The notes: generated by a model not told the origin, from the sequence alone. Numbered from the stretch's first letter, positions 34,214-42,728 are shown. The stretch: 64,000 nucleotides of DNA from Candidatus Aminicenantota bacterium (GCA_003141555.1 PLMN01000030.1:1-64000), one strand, 5' to 3'. Numbers and translations are program-made.

Positions 34214-35254
34214 TCACTTCCAGTCTTTATATTGGGCTTCATAAAACGCCTTGTACTCGGCGCTCTTCTCTTTGATTTTACGCCACCAGCTCTCGTTCTG
34301 CACATACCAGTGGACCGTCCGCTCCAGGCCGTCCTCGAACTCCACCTCGCAGCGCCAGCCCAGAGCCTTGATCTTGCGGCAGTCCACGGCGTAGCGCCGG
34401 TCGTGGCCCAGGCGGTCGGGCACGAACTTGATCAGCTCGCGCGGCTTGCCCAAGTGCTTGACGATCCGGCGGGCGACCTCGATGTTGCGTCGCTCGTCGT
34501 TCGCCCCGATGTTGTAGGTTTGCCCGAGGGCGCCGCGCCGGGCCACAAGCTCGATCGCCCGGCAGTTGTCCTCGACGTGCAGCCAGTCGCGGACGTTCGC
34601 TCCCTTGCCGTAGAGCGGGAGGGGGCGGTCTTCAAGGGCATTGGTGATAAAGAGCGGGATGAATTTTTCGGGATATTGATACGGGCCGTAGTTGTTGCTG
34701 GGGCGGACGATCATGACCGGCGTGCCGTAGGTCATGTGGTAGGCATAGGCTAATCGGTCGGCGCCGACCTTGCTGGCCGAATAGGGTGACGAGGGGTTGA
34801 GGGGGGCTGTTTCCTTGAAGAAGCCCTCGTCGCGGCTGCCGTAGACCTCATCGGTCGAGACGTGGAGGAAGAATTCGACGTGCGGCGCCTGGCGGACGGC
34901 CTCGAGGAGAACATACGTCCCGTGGACGTCGGTCATGACGAATTCGCCGGCATCGAGGATCGAGCGGTCGACATGGGTCTCGGCGGCGAAATGGAAGACG
35001 CCCTGGACGTGGTCCAGGATGCCTCGGACAAGCTCGCGGTCGCGGATGTCGCCCCGAATGAACTCATAGCGGATGTCGCAGGCGACGTCAGAGAGATTGT
35101 CGAGATTGCCGGCGTAAGTCAGCTTGTCGAGGTTGACGATCCGAATGCCGGGATATTTGGCCAGGAGGAAATGGATGAAGTTGCTGCCGATAAACCCCGC
35201 TCCGCCGGTGACGAGGATGGTCTTGCCGTCAAGCGTGCGGCTTTCCTTACCCAT
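34214..35254 (-). CDS. rfbB: dTDP-glucose 4,6-dehydratase
   Basis: An extended SDR of 346 residues: ILVTGGAGFIGSNFIHFLLA near residue 12, VNLDKLTYAGNLDNL, VFHFAAETHVDRSILD near 85, THVSTDEVYGS-type catalytic strip (HVSTDEVYGSRDEG), YSASKVGADRLAYAYHMTYG (YxxxK) near 165, and RPSNNYGPYQYPEKFIPLF. It makes dTDP-4-keto-6-deoxyglucose. The frame is open to 35329, but the ATG at 35254 has GAGAAGG before it, overlaps the rfbC stop by eight bases and gives a normal N-terminus, so it is chosen. Confidence 0.95.
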   Translation of the reverse strand: MGKESRTLDGKTILVTGGAGFIGSNFIHFLLAKYPGIRIVNLDKLTYAGNLDNLSDVACDIRYEFIRGDIRDRELVRGILDHVQGVFHFAAETHVDRSILDAGEFVMTDVHGTYVLLEAVRQAPHVEFFLHVSTDEVYGSRDEGFFKETAPLNPSSPYSASKVGADRLAYAYHMTYGTPVMIVRPSNNYGPYQYPEKFIPLFITNALEDRPLPLYGKGANVRDWLHVEDNCRAIELVARRGALGQTYNIGANDERRNIEVARRIVKHLGKPRELIKFVPDRLGHDRRYAVDCRKIKALGWRCEVEFEDGLERTVHWYVQNESWWRKIKEKSAEYKAFYEAQYKDWK

Positions 35255-35702
35255 CCCTTCTCTCCCAATCGTACTTAATCCCGCCATTGTGCGGCGCCAA
35301 GCGCTGCTCGTCGGGATGCTTGTAGTCATACATCTCTGTTGGGGCGTTGACCACCAGCGCCTCCTCCTGACTCACGCATTTCCAGCCATGCCATATGCCG
35401 GACGGGATGTGGATCAGGATGGGCGCATGGACCCCCATAAAGAACTCGTTGATCTCATTGAACGTCGGGGATTTCGGGCGGGCGTCGCAGAGCACGACCT
35501 TGACCATTCCCATGACGCAGGCCATGTTATCCGCCTGCTTCTCGTGCTTATGCCAGGCCTTGACGACGCCGGAATAGGTCGTCGTGGCGTAAACTTGTCC
35601 GAATTTCTCGAAGAGCTCGTCGTCCGCCCGAAAAATCTCCATCAGCCTCCCCCGCTCGTCGGGGATGACCTTGAGCTTCTTGACCCTGACACCGTCGATC
35701 AT
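35247..35702 (-). CDS. rfbC: dTDP-4-dehydrorhamnose 3,5-epimerase family protein (short RmlC-like)
   Basis: A 151-residue cupin of the RmlC family. Visible are RGRLMEIFRADDELFEKFGQ near residue 17, the VVKAWHKHEKQADNMACV region near 47 in place of the usual RGLHYQ, DARPKSPTFNE near 75, HIPSGIWHGWKCVS near 97, and VNAPTEMYDYKHPDEQR. It is about 30 residues shorter than typical RmlC and has WHKH around the catalytic histidine. It may act only as a 3-epimerase or on a variant sugar. It lies between rfbA and rfbB in one operon. No rmlD gene is adjacent. Confidence 0.8.
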   Translation of the reverse strand: MIDGVRVKKLKVIPDERGRLMEIFRADDELFEKFGQVYATTTYSGVVKAWHKHEKQADNMACVMGMVKVVLCDARPKSPTFNEINEFFMGVHAPILIHIPSGIWHGWKCVSQEEALVVNAPTEMYDYKHPDEQRLAPHNGGIKYDWERRDG

Positions 35703-35717
35703 GTTGGACTCCCTGAT

Positions 35718-36581
35718 CTATTCTTCCGCGATTCGCCTCAAGTACTCCCCATACGCGTTCGGGGCGTTTTTCGCCAGTCGCACGAGGTCGTCTCGTCCGA
35801 TATATCCCTGGTGGTAAGCGATCTCTTCGGGGCAGGCGATCATCAAGCCCTGCCGGTCCTGGACCGCCTGGACGAAGTTCGCCGCCTGGAGGAGCGATTC
35901 GTGCGTCCCCGCGTCGAGCCAGGCCACTCCCCGACCGATAATCTCGACCCGCAACTCTCTCCTCTTCAAATACTCTCTATTGAGGTCGGTGATCTCGAGC
36001 TCGCCGCGCGCCGAGGGCTTCATCGCCGCCGCGATCTCCGACACCTTGCCGTCGTAAAAATATATTCCCGGCACGGCGTAATGCGAGCGCGGCCGGGCCG
36101 GCTTTTCCTCGATGTTGACCGCGCGCATGTCCTTGTCAAACTCGACGACGCCATAGCGCTCCGGATCCTTGACCTCATAGGCGAACACGACCGCCCCTCG
36201 CTCGAGGCCCGCCGCAGCCTTCAGCTGTTCGCCCAACCCGTGGCCGAAGAAGATGTTGTCGCCGAGAATCAGGCAGACGGGCTTCCCGCCCACGAACTCC
36301 CGCCCCACGATAAACGCATCCGCCAGCCCGCGCGGCTCGTCCTGAATCTTGTAGGAAAACTCGAGCCCCCACTGCCGCCCGTCGCCGAGAAGTGCCTGGA
36401 AAGCGGGCATCGCCTCGGGCGTGGAGATGACCAGGATTTCCCGGACCCCGGCCAGCATGAGCATGGACAAGGGGTAATAGACCATCGGTTTGTCGTAGAC
36501 GGGGAGGAGCTGCTTACTGAGGCTTAAAGTTAAAGGATTGAGGCGCGTCCCCCGCCCTCCCGCCAGGATGATTCCCTTCAT
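35718..36581 (-). CDS. rfbA: glucose-1-phosphate thymidylyltransferase
   Basis: A 287-residue Rml[21 protein letters not shown] at the N-terminus (GGxGTRL pyrophosphorylase motif), [20 protein letters not shown] near residue 24, [13 protein letters not shown] near 105, [20 protein letters not shown] near 155, and [19 protein letters not shown] near 220. It makes dTDP-glucose from glucose-1-phosphate and dTTP. Length and motifs are normal. It is the first gene of the rfbA-rfbC-rfbB-lptD unit, with AAGGGA upstream of the ATG. Confidence 0.95.
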   Translation of the reverse strand: MKGIILAGGRGTRLNPLTLSLSKQLLPVYDKPMVYYPLSMLMLAGVREILVISTPEAMPAFQALLGDGRQWGLEFSYKIQDEPRGLADAFIVGREFVGGKPVCLILGDNIFFGHGLGEQLKAAAGLERGAVVFAYEVKDPERYGVVEFDKDMRAVNIEEKPARPRSHYAVPGIYFYDGKVSEIAAAMKPSARGELEITDLNREYLKRRELRVEIIGRGVAWLDAGTHESLLQAANFVQAVQDRQGLMIACPEEIAYHQGYIGRDDLVRLAKNAPNAYGEYLRRIAEE

Positions 36582-36712
36582 ATAGCTGTTCCCTTTTGTG
36601 ATTTCCGTAACCTCAAACTTAGCATAATCAATAGGTCAAGTAAAGCAGGCGGGCTCCGGGGATCTCTTGGGCACGTTGCAGAACCAAATGCTCCCTTGCG
36701 CGATTCATGCCG

Positions 36713-36742
36713 TTGACAGGTCCGGCGCTCCCAAGATAGAAT
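36713..36742 (+). promoter_or_regulatory. sigma70-like promoter of the wbpA-type operon
   Basis: Plus strand: TTGACA (36713-36718), an 18-base spacer, TAGAAT (36737-36742). A second possible -10, TATAAT, sits at 36747-36752. It lies in the 217-base gap between the divergent rfbA gene and the dehydrogenase gene. The start point would be about 50 bases before the ATG at 36799. Confidence 0.6.
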
Positions 36743-36798
36743 AATCTATAATTATCAACGGGATACAGGATAATGGGGCCGATATCCTAAGAGAGAAA

Positions 36799-38124
36799 AT
36801 GATGAACCAGACTCAAGCGCTCGCCGCCAAGATCCAAAAGCGAACCGCCCGAATCGGCGTCATCGGCCTCGGCTACGTCGGCCTCCCCCTGGTCATCCGC
36901 TTTGCCGAAGAAAGATTCCACGTCATCGGGTTCGATATCGACCCCATCAAGGTCGCCAAGCTCAACAGGGGCGAAAGCTACATCCGGCATATTCCTCGCC
37001 GGAAGATCCGCTCGCTCCGGAAATCCGGCCTGTTCGAAGCGACCACGGACTACGCCCGCTTGAAAAACGTCGACGCGGTCATCATCTGCGTCCCCACGCC
37101 CCTCGACAAGAACCACGGCCCCGACATGAGCTACATCGAGGCCACATCGGACCAGATCGCCAAGACGCTCCGCAAGGGCCAGCTCGTCTCGCTCGAGAGC
37201 ACGACCTACCCCGGGACCACGCGCGAAATCCTGCTGCCCAAGTTCGAGAAGCGCGGCCTGAAAGCCGGGCGCGATTACTTCCTGGTCTTCTCCCCCGAGC
37301 GCGAAGACCCCGGCAATCCGATTTACAACACCAAGAACATCCCGAAAATCGTAGGCGGCCTCACGCCCAGCTGCCGGATCTTGGGCGCCGCCCTCTATGG
37401 GCAAGTCGTGGACCGGGTCATAATCATGAGCTCGCCCGAGGCCGCCGAATTCACCAAGATCCTCGAGAACACGTTCCGGAGCGTCAACATCGCCCTGGTC
37501 AACGAGCTGAAGATGCTGGCCGACAAGATGAACGTCGATATCTGGGAAGCGATCGACGGCGCCTCCTCCAAACCCTTCGGCTTCATGCCCTTCTACCCCG
37601 GCCCTGGGCTGGGCGGTCATTGCATCCCCATCGACCCCTTCTACCTTGCCTGGAAGGCCAAGGAGATGAATTTCAGCACCCACTTCATCGAGCTCGCCGG
37701 CGAGATCAACGCCAACATGCCGGCCTACGTGGTCAGCCGCCTCAACGATGCCCTGAATTCCCGCGGGAAATGCCTCAAGAGCTCCAAGATTCTTATCCTG
37801 GGCATTACCTACAAGAAGGATATCGACGACATGCGGGAATCCCCCGCCCTTGAAGTCATAGAGCACCTCCGCGAAAAGGGGGCCAAGGTCCTTTACAATG
37901 ATCCCTACATCCTCAAGATCCCCAAGGTCCGGAAGCACGCCCTCGACATGGCCTCCGTGCCCCTCACCGCGAAGCTGCTGAAATCCGTGGACGCGGTCAT
38001 GATCATCACCGATCATACCGCCTACGATTACCGATGGATCGCGAAGCACGCCCCTCTCATCGTCGATACGCGCAACGCGACCCGGCGCATCCTGAGGCAC
38101 AAAGCCAAGATCGTGAAAGCTTGA
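36799..38124 (+). CDS. wbpA: UDP-N-acetylglucosamine 6-dehydrogenase (WbpA-like)
   Basis: A 441-residue nucleotide-sugar dehydrogenase: RIGVIGLGYVGLPLVIRFAE near residue 17 (Rossmann), VIICVPTPLDKN near 95, SLESTTYPGTTREIL near 133, EFTKILENTFRSVNIALVNE near 215, the catalytic cysteine in GPGLGGHCIPIDPFYLAWK near 270, and ILGITYKKDIDDMRESPALE near 332. It oxidises C6 of UDP-GlcNAc to the uronate. The following WbpB- and WbpD-like genes argue for WbpA rather than WecC. It is the first gene of the plus-strand operon, behind a good promoter. Confidence 0.9.
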   Translation: MMNQTQALAAKIQKRTARIGVIGLGYVGLPLVIRFAEERFHVIGFDIDPIKVAKLNRGESYIRHIPRRKIRSLRKSGLFEATTDYARLKNVDAVIICVPTPLDKNHGPDMSYIEATSDQIAKTLRKGQLVSLESTTYPGTTREILLPKFEKRGLKAGRDYFLVFSPEREDPGNPIYNTKNIPKIVGGLTPSCRILGAALYGQVVDRVIIMSSPEAAEFTKILENTFRSVNIALVNELKMLADKMNVDIWEAIDGASSKPFGFMPFYPGPGLGGHCIPIDPFYLAWKAKEMNFSTHFIELAGEINANMPAYVVSRLNDALNSRGKCLKSSKILILGITYKKDIDDMRESPALEVIEHLREKGAKVLYNDPYILKIPKVRKHALDMASVPLTAKLLKSVDAVMIITDHTAYDYRWIAKHAPLIVDTRNATRRILRHKAKIVKA

Positions 38125-38142
38125 GGCCGGAGAAGATCAGCC

Positions 38143-39111
38143 TTGGCCAAGAATATCGTCGTCGTCGGAACCGGCTACTGGGGGAAGAACCTCGTCCGGA
38201 ATTTCCACGAGCTCGGGGCGCTGCGCGGCATCTGTGATATCGTTCCTGCCGTCCTGACTTCATTTAGAGAAAAATATCCCGATATCCGGACATACGCCGC
38301 CCTATCCGAGGCGCTGGCTGATCCCGAAGTCAAAGCCCTGGTCGTGGCCACCCCCGCCGCAACCCATTTTGCCGTCGTCAAACAGACGCTTCTGGCCGGC
38401 AAGGACGTCTTCGTCGAAAAGCCCATCGCTCTGCGCTATCCGGAAGGCGAAGAGCTGGTCGCGCTGGCGCGCGAACGCGCCCGAATCCTGATGGTCGGGC
38501 ACATCCTCGAATACCATCCGGCCATCGAGAAGATCAAGGAGATGATCGACCGCGGCGATCTGGGCAAGATCCGATACATCTATTCGAGCCGCTTGAATCT
38601 GGGCAAAATCCGGACTGAGGAGAACATCCTCTGGAGCTTCGCCCCGCACGATATCTCGGTCATCCTCCTCCTCCTCGGAGAAATGCCGAGCGAGGTCGTG
38701 GCCCGCGGCGGGACGTACCTCAGCCCCGGAATCCCCGATGTCACGGTCTCGATGCTCGCGTTTCCCAGCGGAACCAAGGCGCACATCTTCGTCTCCTGGC
38801 TGCATCCCTACAAGGAACAGAAGTTGATCGTCGTCGGGGAGAAGAAGATGGTGGTCTTCGACGACGTCGCCCCGACGAACAAGCTCCTGGCCTACGACCA
38901 CAAGATCGATTGGCGAGACGGCCATCCTATTCCGCGCCCCGACCACGCCATCCCAATCCCGTTCGAGCAAAGGGAACCCCTTGAGCTTGAATGCCGGCAT
39001 TTTATTGACTGCGTGGAATTCCGAAAGGCTCCCAAGACCGACGGGGCAAAAGGACTCGGCGTTCTGAGGGTTCTGGAGGCCTGCGAAGAATCTTTGCGAG
39101 GGGAAGCCTGA
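38143..39111 (+). CDS. wbpB: UDP-GlcNAcA 3-dehydrogenase (WbpB/WlbA-like, Gfo/Idh family)
   Basis: A 322-residue Gfo/Idh/MocA enzyme starting at TTG with GGAGAAG upstream. It has NIVVVGTGYWGKNLVRNFHE at the N-terminus, VVATPAATHFAVVKQTLLAG near residue 66, the EKP motif in DVFVEKPIALRYPEG near 90, and GHILEYHPAIEKIKEMIDRG near 120 with the catalytic histidine. WbpB/WlbA oxidises C3 of UDP-GlcNAc uronate, usually coupled to the aminotransferase WbpE. That partner is not in the window. It sits 18 bases after wbpA and two before the acetyltransferase gene. Confidence 0.87.
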   Translation: MAKNIVVVGTGYWGKNLVRNFHELGALRGICDIVPAVLTSFREKYPDIRTYAALSEALADPEVKALVVATPAATHFAVVKQTLLAGKDVFVEKPIALRYPEGEELVALARERARILMVGHILEYHPAIEKIKEMIDRGDLGKIRYIYSSRLNLGKIRTEENILWSFAPHDISVILLLLGEMPSEVVARGGTYLSPGIPDVTVSMLAFPSGTKAHIFVSWLHPYKEQKLIVVGEKKMVVFDDVAPTNKLLAYDHKIDWRDGHPIPRPDHAIPIPFEQREPLELECRHFIDCVEFRKAPKTDGAKGLGVLRVLEACEESLRGEA

Positions 39112-39112
39112 T

Positions 39113-39706
39113 ATGCTCAACGAGACCAAACCGTTTTTCGTCCATCCAACAGCCATCGTCGACGACGACGTCGAGATCGGGGAAGGCACCAAGATCTGGC
39201 ACTTCTCCCATATCCAGTCCGGCGCCCGGATCGGAAAGTTCTGCACGCTCGGGCAAAACGTCAACGTGGCCAACAACGTCCCGATCGGAAATTACGTCAA
39301 GATCCAAAACAACGTCTCGATCTACGAGGGCGTGATTCTCGAAGATTACGTCTTCTGCGGCCCGTCCATGGTCTTCACGAATATCGATGTCCCCCGGAGC
39401 AAGTACCCCCAGCGCGGGGCCGAGTTCTATGTCAAAACGCTCGTCAAAGAGGGCGCATCGCTCGGCGCCAATTCAACGATCGTCTGCGGCCATGCCATCG
39501 GCCGCTTCGCCTTCATCGGGGCGGGAGCGGTGGTGACCAAGGATGTCCCCGATTTCGCTCTCGTCGTCGGCAACCCGGCCCGCCTCGTCGGCTGGATGAG
39601 CGAGGCGGGCGCCCGGCTGGCGTTTGACAAGAACGGGATCGCGCTTTGCGAGCGCTCCAAGAAGCGCTACAAGCTCGAAAACGGCCGCGTTTCCGAGATC
39701 TCCTGA
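39113..39706 (+). CDS. wbpD: UDP-3-amino-uronate N-acetyltransferase (WbpD/WlbB-like)
   Basis: A 197-residue hexapeptide-repeat acetyltransferase of the WbpD/WlbB family. The N-terminal FFVHPTAIVDDDVEIGEGTK leads to KIWHFSHIQSGARIGKFC and LGQNVNVANNVPIGNYVKIQ, then VFCGPSMVFTNIDVPRSKYP near residue 85. The left-handed helix runs to about 160. It should acetylate the 3-amino group to give UDP-GlcNAc(3NAc)A. It follows the WbpB-like gene by one base. The C-terminal 35 residues are a short charged tail. Confidence 0.88.
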   Translation: MLNETKPFFVHPTAIVDDDVEIGEGTKIWHFSHIQSGARIGKFCTLGQNVNVANNVPIGNYVKIQNNVSIYEGVILEDYVFCGPSMVFTNIDVPRSKYPQRGAEFYVKTLVKEGASLGANSTIVCGHAIGRFAFIGAGAVVTKDVPDFALVVGNPARLVGWMSEAGARLAFDKNGIALCERSKKRYKLENGRVSEIS

Positions 39707-39755
39707 GGGAAAGTCGTCGAGTGAAGAAACAATTTATTATCGAGGTTATCATCCC

Positions 39756-40772
39756 ATGAAAAAAGCACTGGTCTGCGGCGCGGGCGGGTTCATCGCCAGC
39801 CATCTGGTCAAGCGGCTGAAAAAGGAAGGCTATTGGGTGCGCGGGGTCGACCTCAAGCGCCCCGAGTTTTCGGCAACGGCCGCCGACGATTTCAAGATTC
39901 TTGATCTGCGTGAGGAGAAGAGTTGCGCGGCGGCCCTGGACCCGGCGGGCGTCCCGGACGACGCGCGAAACGCGGGGGGCCCAGGCTCAAGAGAGCCGGG
40001 CGGCGGTCTGTTCGACGAAGTCTATCAGCTGGCGGCCGACATGGGCGGAATGGGCTTCATCCACTCGGCCGAGTGCGAGATCATGCGGAACAGCGCCCTG
40101 ATCAACATCAACATGACTCACGCGGCCGCGACGCATGGGGTGAAACGCTACTTCTTCTCCTCGTCCGCCTGCGTGTACCGCGACATGGAAGCCCACGAGG
40201 CCGAGCTGACCGAGGAGCAAGCCTACCCCGCCCTGCCCGACAACGAGTACGGCTGGGAGAAGCTCTACGCCGAGCGGATGGCCATGGCTTACGGCCGCCG
40301 GTTCGGCATGACCATCCGGCTGGCCCGGTTCCAGAACACCTACGGCCCGGAAGGGACGTGGCGGGGCGGCCGCGAGAAGGCGCCGGCCGCGCTTTGCCGG
40401 AAGATCGCCGAAGCCGACGACGGCGGGACGATCGAGGTCTGGGGCGCGGGAGACGCGATGCGGGCTTACACCTACATCGACGACCTGGTGGACGGGATCG
40501 TCCGCTTGATGCGGAGCGACCTCGAGAACGGAGTGAACATCGGGCGGCAGGAATACGTCTCGGTGGACGAGCTGGTCAAGACGATCGCCGGCGTCGCGGG
40601 CAAGAAGATCAAGATGAACCACGTGAAGGGGCCGGTGGGCGTGCGGGCCCGCAATTTCACCAACGACCGGATCAAGTCGACCGGCTGGGAAAGCAGGTTC
40701 TCGCTGACGGAGGGGATCGCGCGGACGTATCCGTGGATCAGGGAACAGGTGGAGAAGGCCAAGAAGGGGTGA
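39756..40772 (+). CDS. GDP-mannose 3,5-epimerase-like SDR
   Basis: A 338-residue extended SDR closely resembling GDP-mannose 3,5-epimerase: LVCGAGGFIASHLVKRLKKE at the start, QLAADMGGMGFIHSAECEIM near residue 90, FFSSSACVYRD near 132, YGWEKLYAERMAMAYGRRF (YxxxK) near 167, and FQNTYGPEGTWRGGREKAPA near 195, one of the best GME hallmarks. The ATG at 39756 is the natural start; the frame is open further upstream inside wbpD. A glycine/proline/arginine-rich insertion of about 24 residues (about 67-90) lies before the QLAADMGG strip and is not in plant GME. Its stop overlaps the kinase start (TGATG). A product such as GDP-L-galactose or a relative is inferred. Confidence 0.82.
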   Translation: MKKALVCGAGGFIASHLVKRLKKEGYWVRGVDLKRPEFSATAADDFKILDLREEKSCAAALDPAGVPDDARNAGGPGSREPGGGLFDEVYQLAADMGGMGFIHSAECEIMRNSALININMTHAAATHGVKRYFFSSSACVYRDMEAHEAELTEEQAYPALPDNEYGWEKLYAERMAMAYGRRFGMTIRLARFQNTYGPEGTWRGGREKAPAALCRKIAEADDGGTIEVWGAGDAMRAYTYIDDLVDGIVRLMRSDLENGVNIGRQEYVSVDELVKTIAGVAGKKIKMNHVKGPVGVRARNFTNDRIKSTGWESRFSLTEGIARTYPWIREQVEKAKKG

Positions 40773-42517
40773 TGAAAGAAGAAAACGGCCGGCTGTTCGA
40801 TCCCGAATCGGCGTTCTCCGCGGACGATCTCGTCTCGGTCATCCGCAATGCGGGCCCGGAAACGCAGGCGGATTGGCTGCTGAAGTGCATAAGAGAAGGG
40901 CGGGAGATTGCGGGATCCCCGGTCAATAATAAGAGGAGATTGCCACGCACCCCCCCGCTTTGCGGCGACGTGCTCGCAATGACAATGAATGTCATCCCGA
41001 GCGAAGCGAAGGGATCGTGTGGGCAGTCCACGCAGTTGCGGCTCTCCCGAATCGTGCACACGCTGGGATCGGCGATCGTCAAGTTCGGCGAAGAGCCCGG
41101 GCAACGGGCGGGAGTCCGGAAGATTCTCGGCACCGTGTATGGCCGGCTGACCCGGCGGGAGAAAGCCTGGCTGGCTTCGCTTGGAATAGCCGCGGGGTCC
41201 GCAAAAAGCCCACGCGTCTGGGCGAACGCTCTCCATGACGCCGCGTTCGAGAACATCAGCCGGACGATCGTCTACGGGCAGGAAAAGCGGGCGAGACGGC
41301 CGCAAAACGCCATCCGTTCGGACGAGATCATCTGGGGGCGGGCGCCCGTGCGCCTCGACCTGGGCGGCGGCTGGACCGACACGCCGCCCTACTCCCTGGA
41401 AAACGGGGGCTGCGTCATCAACGCGGCCGTCGACCTGAACGGGCAGCCGCCGATTCAAGTGTATGCCCGGGTCATCCCGGAGCCCGTCATCCGGATCTAT
41501 TCCATCGACCACGGCGCCCAGCTGACGATCCGGACGATGGCCGATCTCTTGGACTACCGTCTCCCGACGAGCAAGTTCGGTCTGGCGAAGGCCACGCTGG
41601 CGCTTTGCGGATTCGGACCGGGGGAGGAAGGGCGGCGGGGCGGCGCAGGGCGCGGCCGGGCCGGGCGAGGCGAATCGCTGAAAGAGCGCTTGAAGGCATT
41701 CGGCGGCGGCATCGAGCTCTCGACGCTCGCCGCGATCCCGAGCGGCAGCGGGCTGGGCACGTCGAGCATCATGGGGGCGGTGTTGATGGCTGTCGTCCAT
41801 CGGATGATCGGCCGCGAGGTCGCGCCGCGGGAGCTGTTCAATCTCGTCTTGCAGCTTGAACAGGAGCTGACGACCGGTGGTGGCTGGCAGGACCAGGTCG
41901 GCGGCGTGCTGCCGGGGGTCAAGATGATCCGGACGGAACCCGGCATGGTCCCGGACCCGCGCATTCATTACGTCACGGCCGACGTGCTGGATCCGAAAGG
42001 AAATTTATGGAACGGCGGGCGGATCGCCGGACGGACGGGCGGCGGAGCCGATCGCCTGGCTAACGGTGGACAGACGCTCCTTTATTACACCGGGCTGCGG
42101 CGGCTGGCCAAGAACATCCTCAGGGCGGTCGTCGGGAATTATCTCGACCGCGATCGTGACGCGATCGCCACCCTGCGCGAGCTCCGCGAATACCCGCCGA
42201 AGATGAGCGAGGCCATGGCCGCCAAGGACATGCGCCGCTTCGGCGAGCTGATCGACCTGGCCTGGCGGCTGAACAAGCGGATCGACCCGGACTCGACGAC
42301 GCCCGTGATCGAATCGATCCTGGAGAGGATCAAGAAGCATATCTGGGGGGCGAAGCTCCTGGGGGCGGGCGGGGGCGGGTTCCTGCTGATCGTCGCCAAG
42401 TCGCCGGCGGAGGCCGCCAAGGTGCGGCGGATTCTCGAGGGTGCGCCGCCGAACGACCGCGCCCGCTTTTTCGAGTACGACGTCAGCAGAGAGGGACTGA
42501 ATGTCACCGTCTGCTAA
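40772..42517 (+). CDS. L-fucokinase-type GHMP kinase (C-terminal half of FKP)
   Basis: A 581-residue protein whose last 390 residues match the fucokinase half of the bifunctional FKP enzyme. Marks are WGRAPVRLDLGGGWTDTPPY near 190, GGCVINAAVDLNGQPPIQVY, IPSGSGLGTSSIMGAV near 325 (phosphate loop), LEQELTTGGGWQDQVGGVLP near 365, and LLGAGGGGFLLIVAK near 530. The GDP-fucose pyrophosphorylase half is absent; the first 190 residues correspond to the linker helices. They contain an in-frame repeat insertion (about 55-82). A second glycine/arginine-rich insertion (about 287-308) precedes the phosphate loop. It probably phosphorylates L-fucose or a similar sugar such as L-galactose at C1. Start codon overlaps the previous stop. 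Confidence 0.85.
   Translation: MKEENGRLFDPESAFSADDLVSVIRNAGPETQADWLLKCIREGREIAGSPVNNKRRLPRTPPLCGDVLAMTMNVIPSEAKGSCGQSTQLRLSRIVHTLGSAIVKFGEEPGQRAGVRKILGTVYGRLTRREKAWLASLGIAAGSAKSPRVWANALHDAAFENISRTIVYGQEKRARRPQNAIRSDEIIWGRAPVRLDLGGGWTDTPPYSLENGGCVINAAVDLNGQPPIQVYARVIPEPVIRIYSIDHGAQLTIRTMADLLDYRLPTSKFGLAKATLALCGFGPGEEGRRGGAGRGRAGRGESLKERLKAFGGGIELSTLAAIPSGSGLGTSSIMGAVLMAVVHRMIGREVAPRELFNLVLQLEQELTTGGGWQDQVGGVLPGVKMIRTEPGMVPDPRIHYVTADVLDPKGNLWNGGRIAGRTGGGADRLANGGQTLLYYTGLRRLAKNILRAVVGNYLDRDRDAIATLRELREYPPKMSEAMAAKDMRRFGELIDLAWRLNKRIDPDSTTPVIESILERIKKHIWGAKLLGAGGGGFLLIVAKSPAEAAKVRRILEGAPPNDRARFFEYDVSREGLNVTVC
40934..41016 (+). repeat. dispersed repeat inserted in frame in the fucokinase gene
   Basis: The segment begins GAGATTGCCACGC, passes GCGACGTGCTCGCAATGACA and GTCATCCCGAGCGAAGCGAA, and ends GGGATC. 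It shows inverted parts (ATTGCCACG against CGTGCTCGCAAT). It is translated without a stop as RRLPRTPPLCGDVLA then MTMNVIPSEAKG. This sequence class is typical of intergenic interspersed repeats, not of kinases. A related copy stands at 51459-51519. Confidence 0.75.
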
Positions 42518-42520
42518 TAG

Positions 42521-42607
42521 GGAGACACAATACCTATTTCCCTATTTCGGCGCTTCCCTTTGCGGGTGATTTTCCCGGATAAATAGGGAATTAGGTATTG
42601 TGTCTCC
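42521..42607. repeat. palindromic element A (GGAGACACAATACC arms)
   Basis: Arms of 27 bases, 42521-42547 and 42581-42607, match at 26 positions when inverted; each contains GGAGACACAATACCTA. The 33-base loop is GC-rich. It starts three bases after the kinase stop and could also act as a bidirectional terminator. The core is like that of elements B, C and E. Confidence 0.9.
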
Positions 42608-42675
42608 AATTAGGGCGCCCCACGGCGTCGCCGCCGATTGACATTTCCCGCCTCCAAATCTATCATGGGACTTTG

Positions 42676-42728
42676 GAAATTGGGGACATAACCCTTTTCT
42701 CTTGAAAAGGGATTGTGTCCCCAATTTC
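42676..42728. repeat. palindromic element B (GAAATTGGGGACA arms)
   Basis: Arms 42676-42699 and 42704-42728 form a near-perfect hairpin (one base insertion and one mismatch) around a 4-base loop; each arm has GAAATTGGGGACA and an A/C-rich centre. It follows element A directly and precedes the thioredoxin gene. Confidence 0.88.

Noticed and set aside
32600-34753. 717-codon open frame opposite lptD
   Set aside because: It is antisense to lptD and rfbB in GC-rich DNA, has no domain, and mirrors the codon pattern of the real genes.
36787-38100. 437-codon open frame opposite the dehydrogenase gene
   Set aside because: Antisense shadow of a clear UDP-GlcNAc dehydrogenase, with no recognisable domain.
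39923-40771. Long plus-strand frame continuing upstream of the fucokinase
   Set aside because: It runs out of frame through the GME-like gene and is low-complexity; the kinase start at 40772 coupled to the GME stop explains the region.
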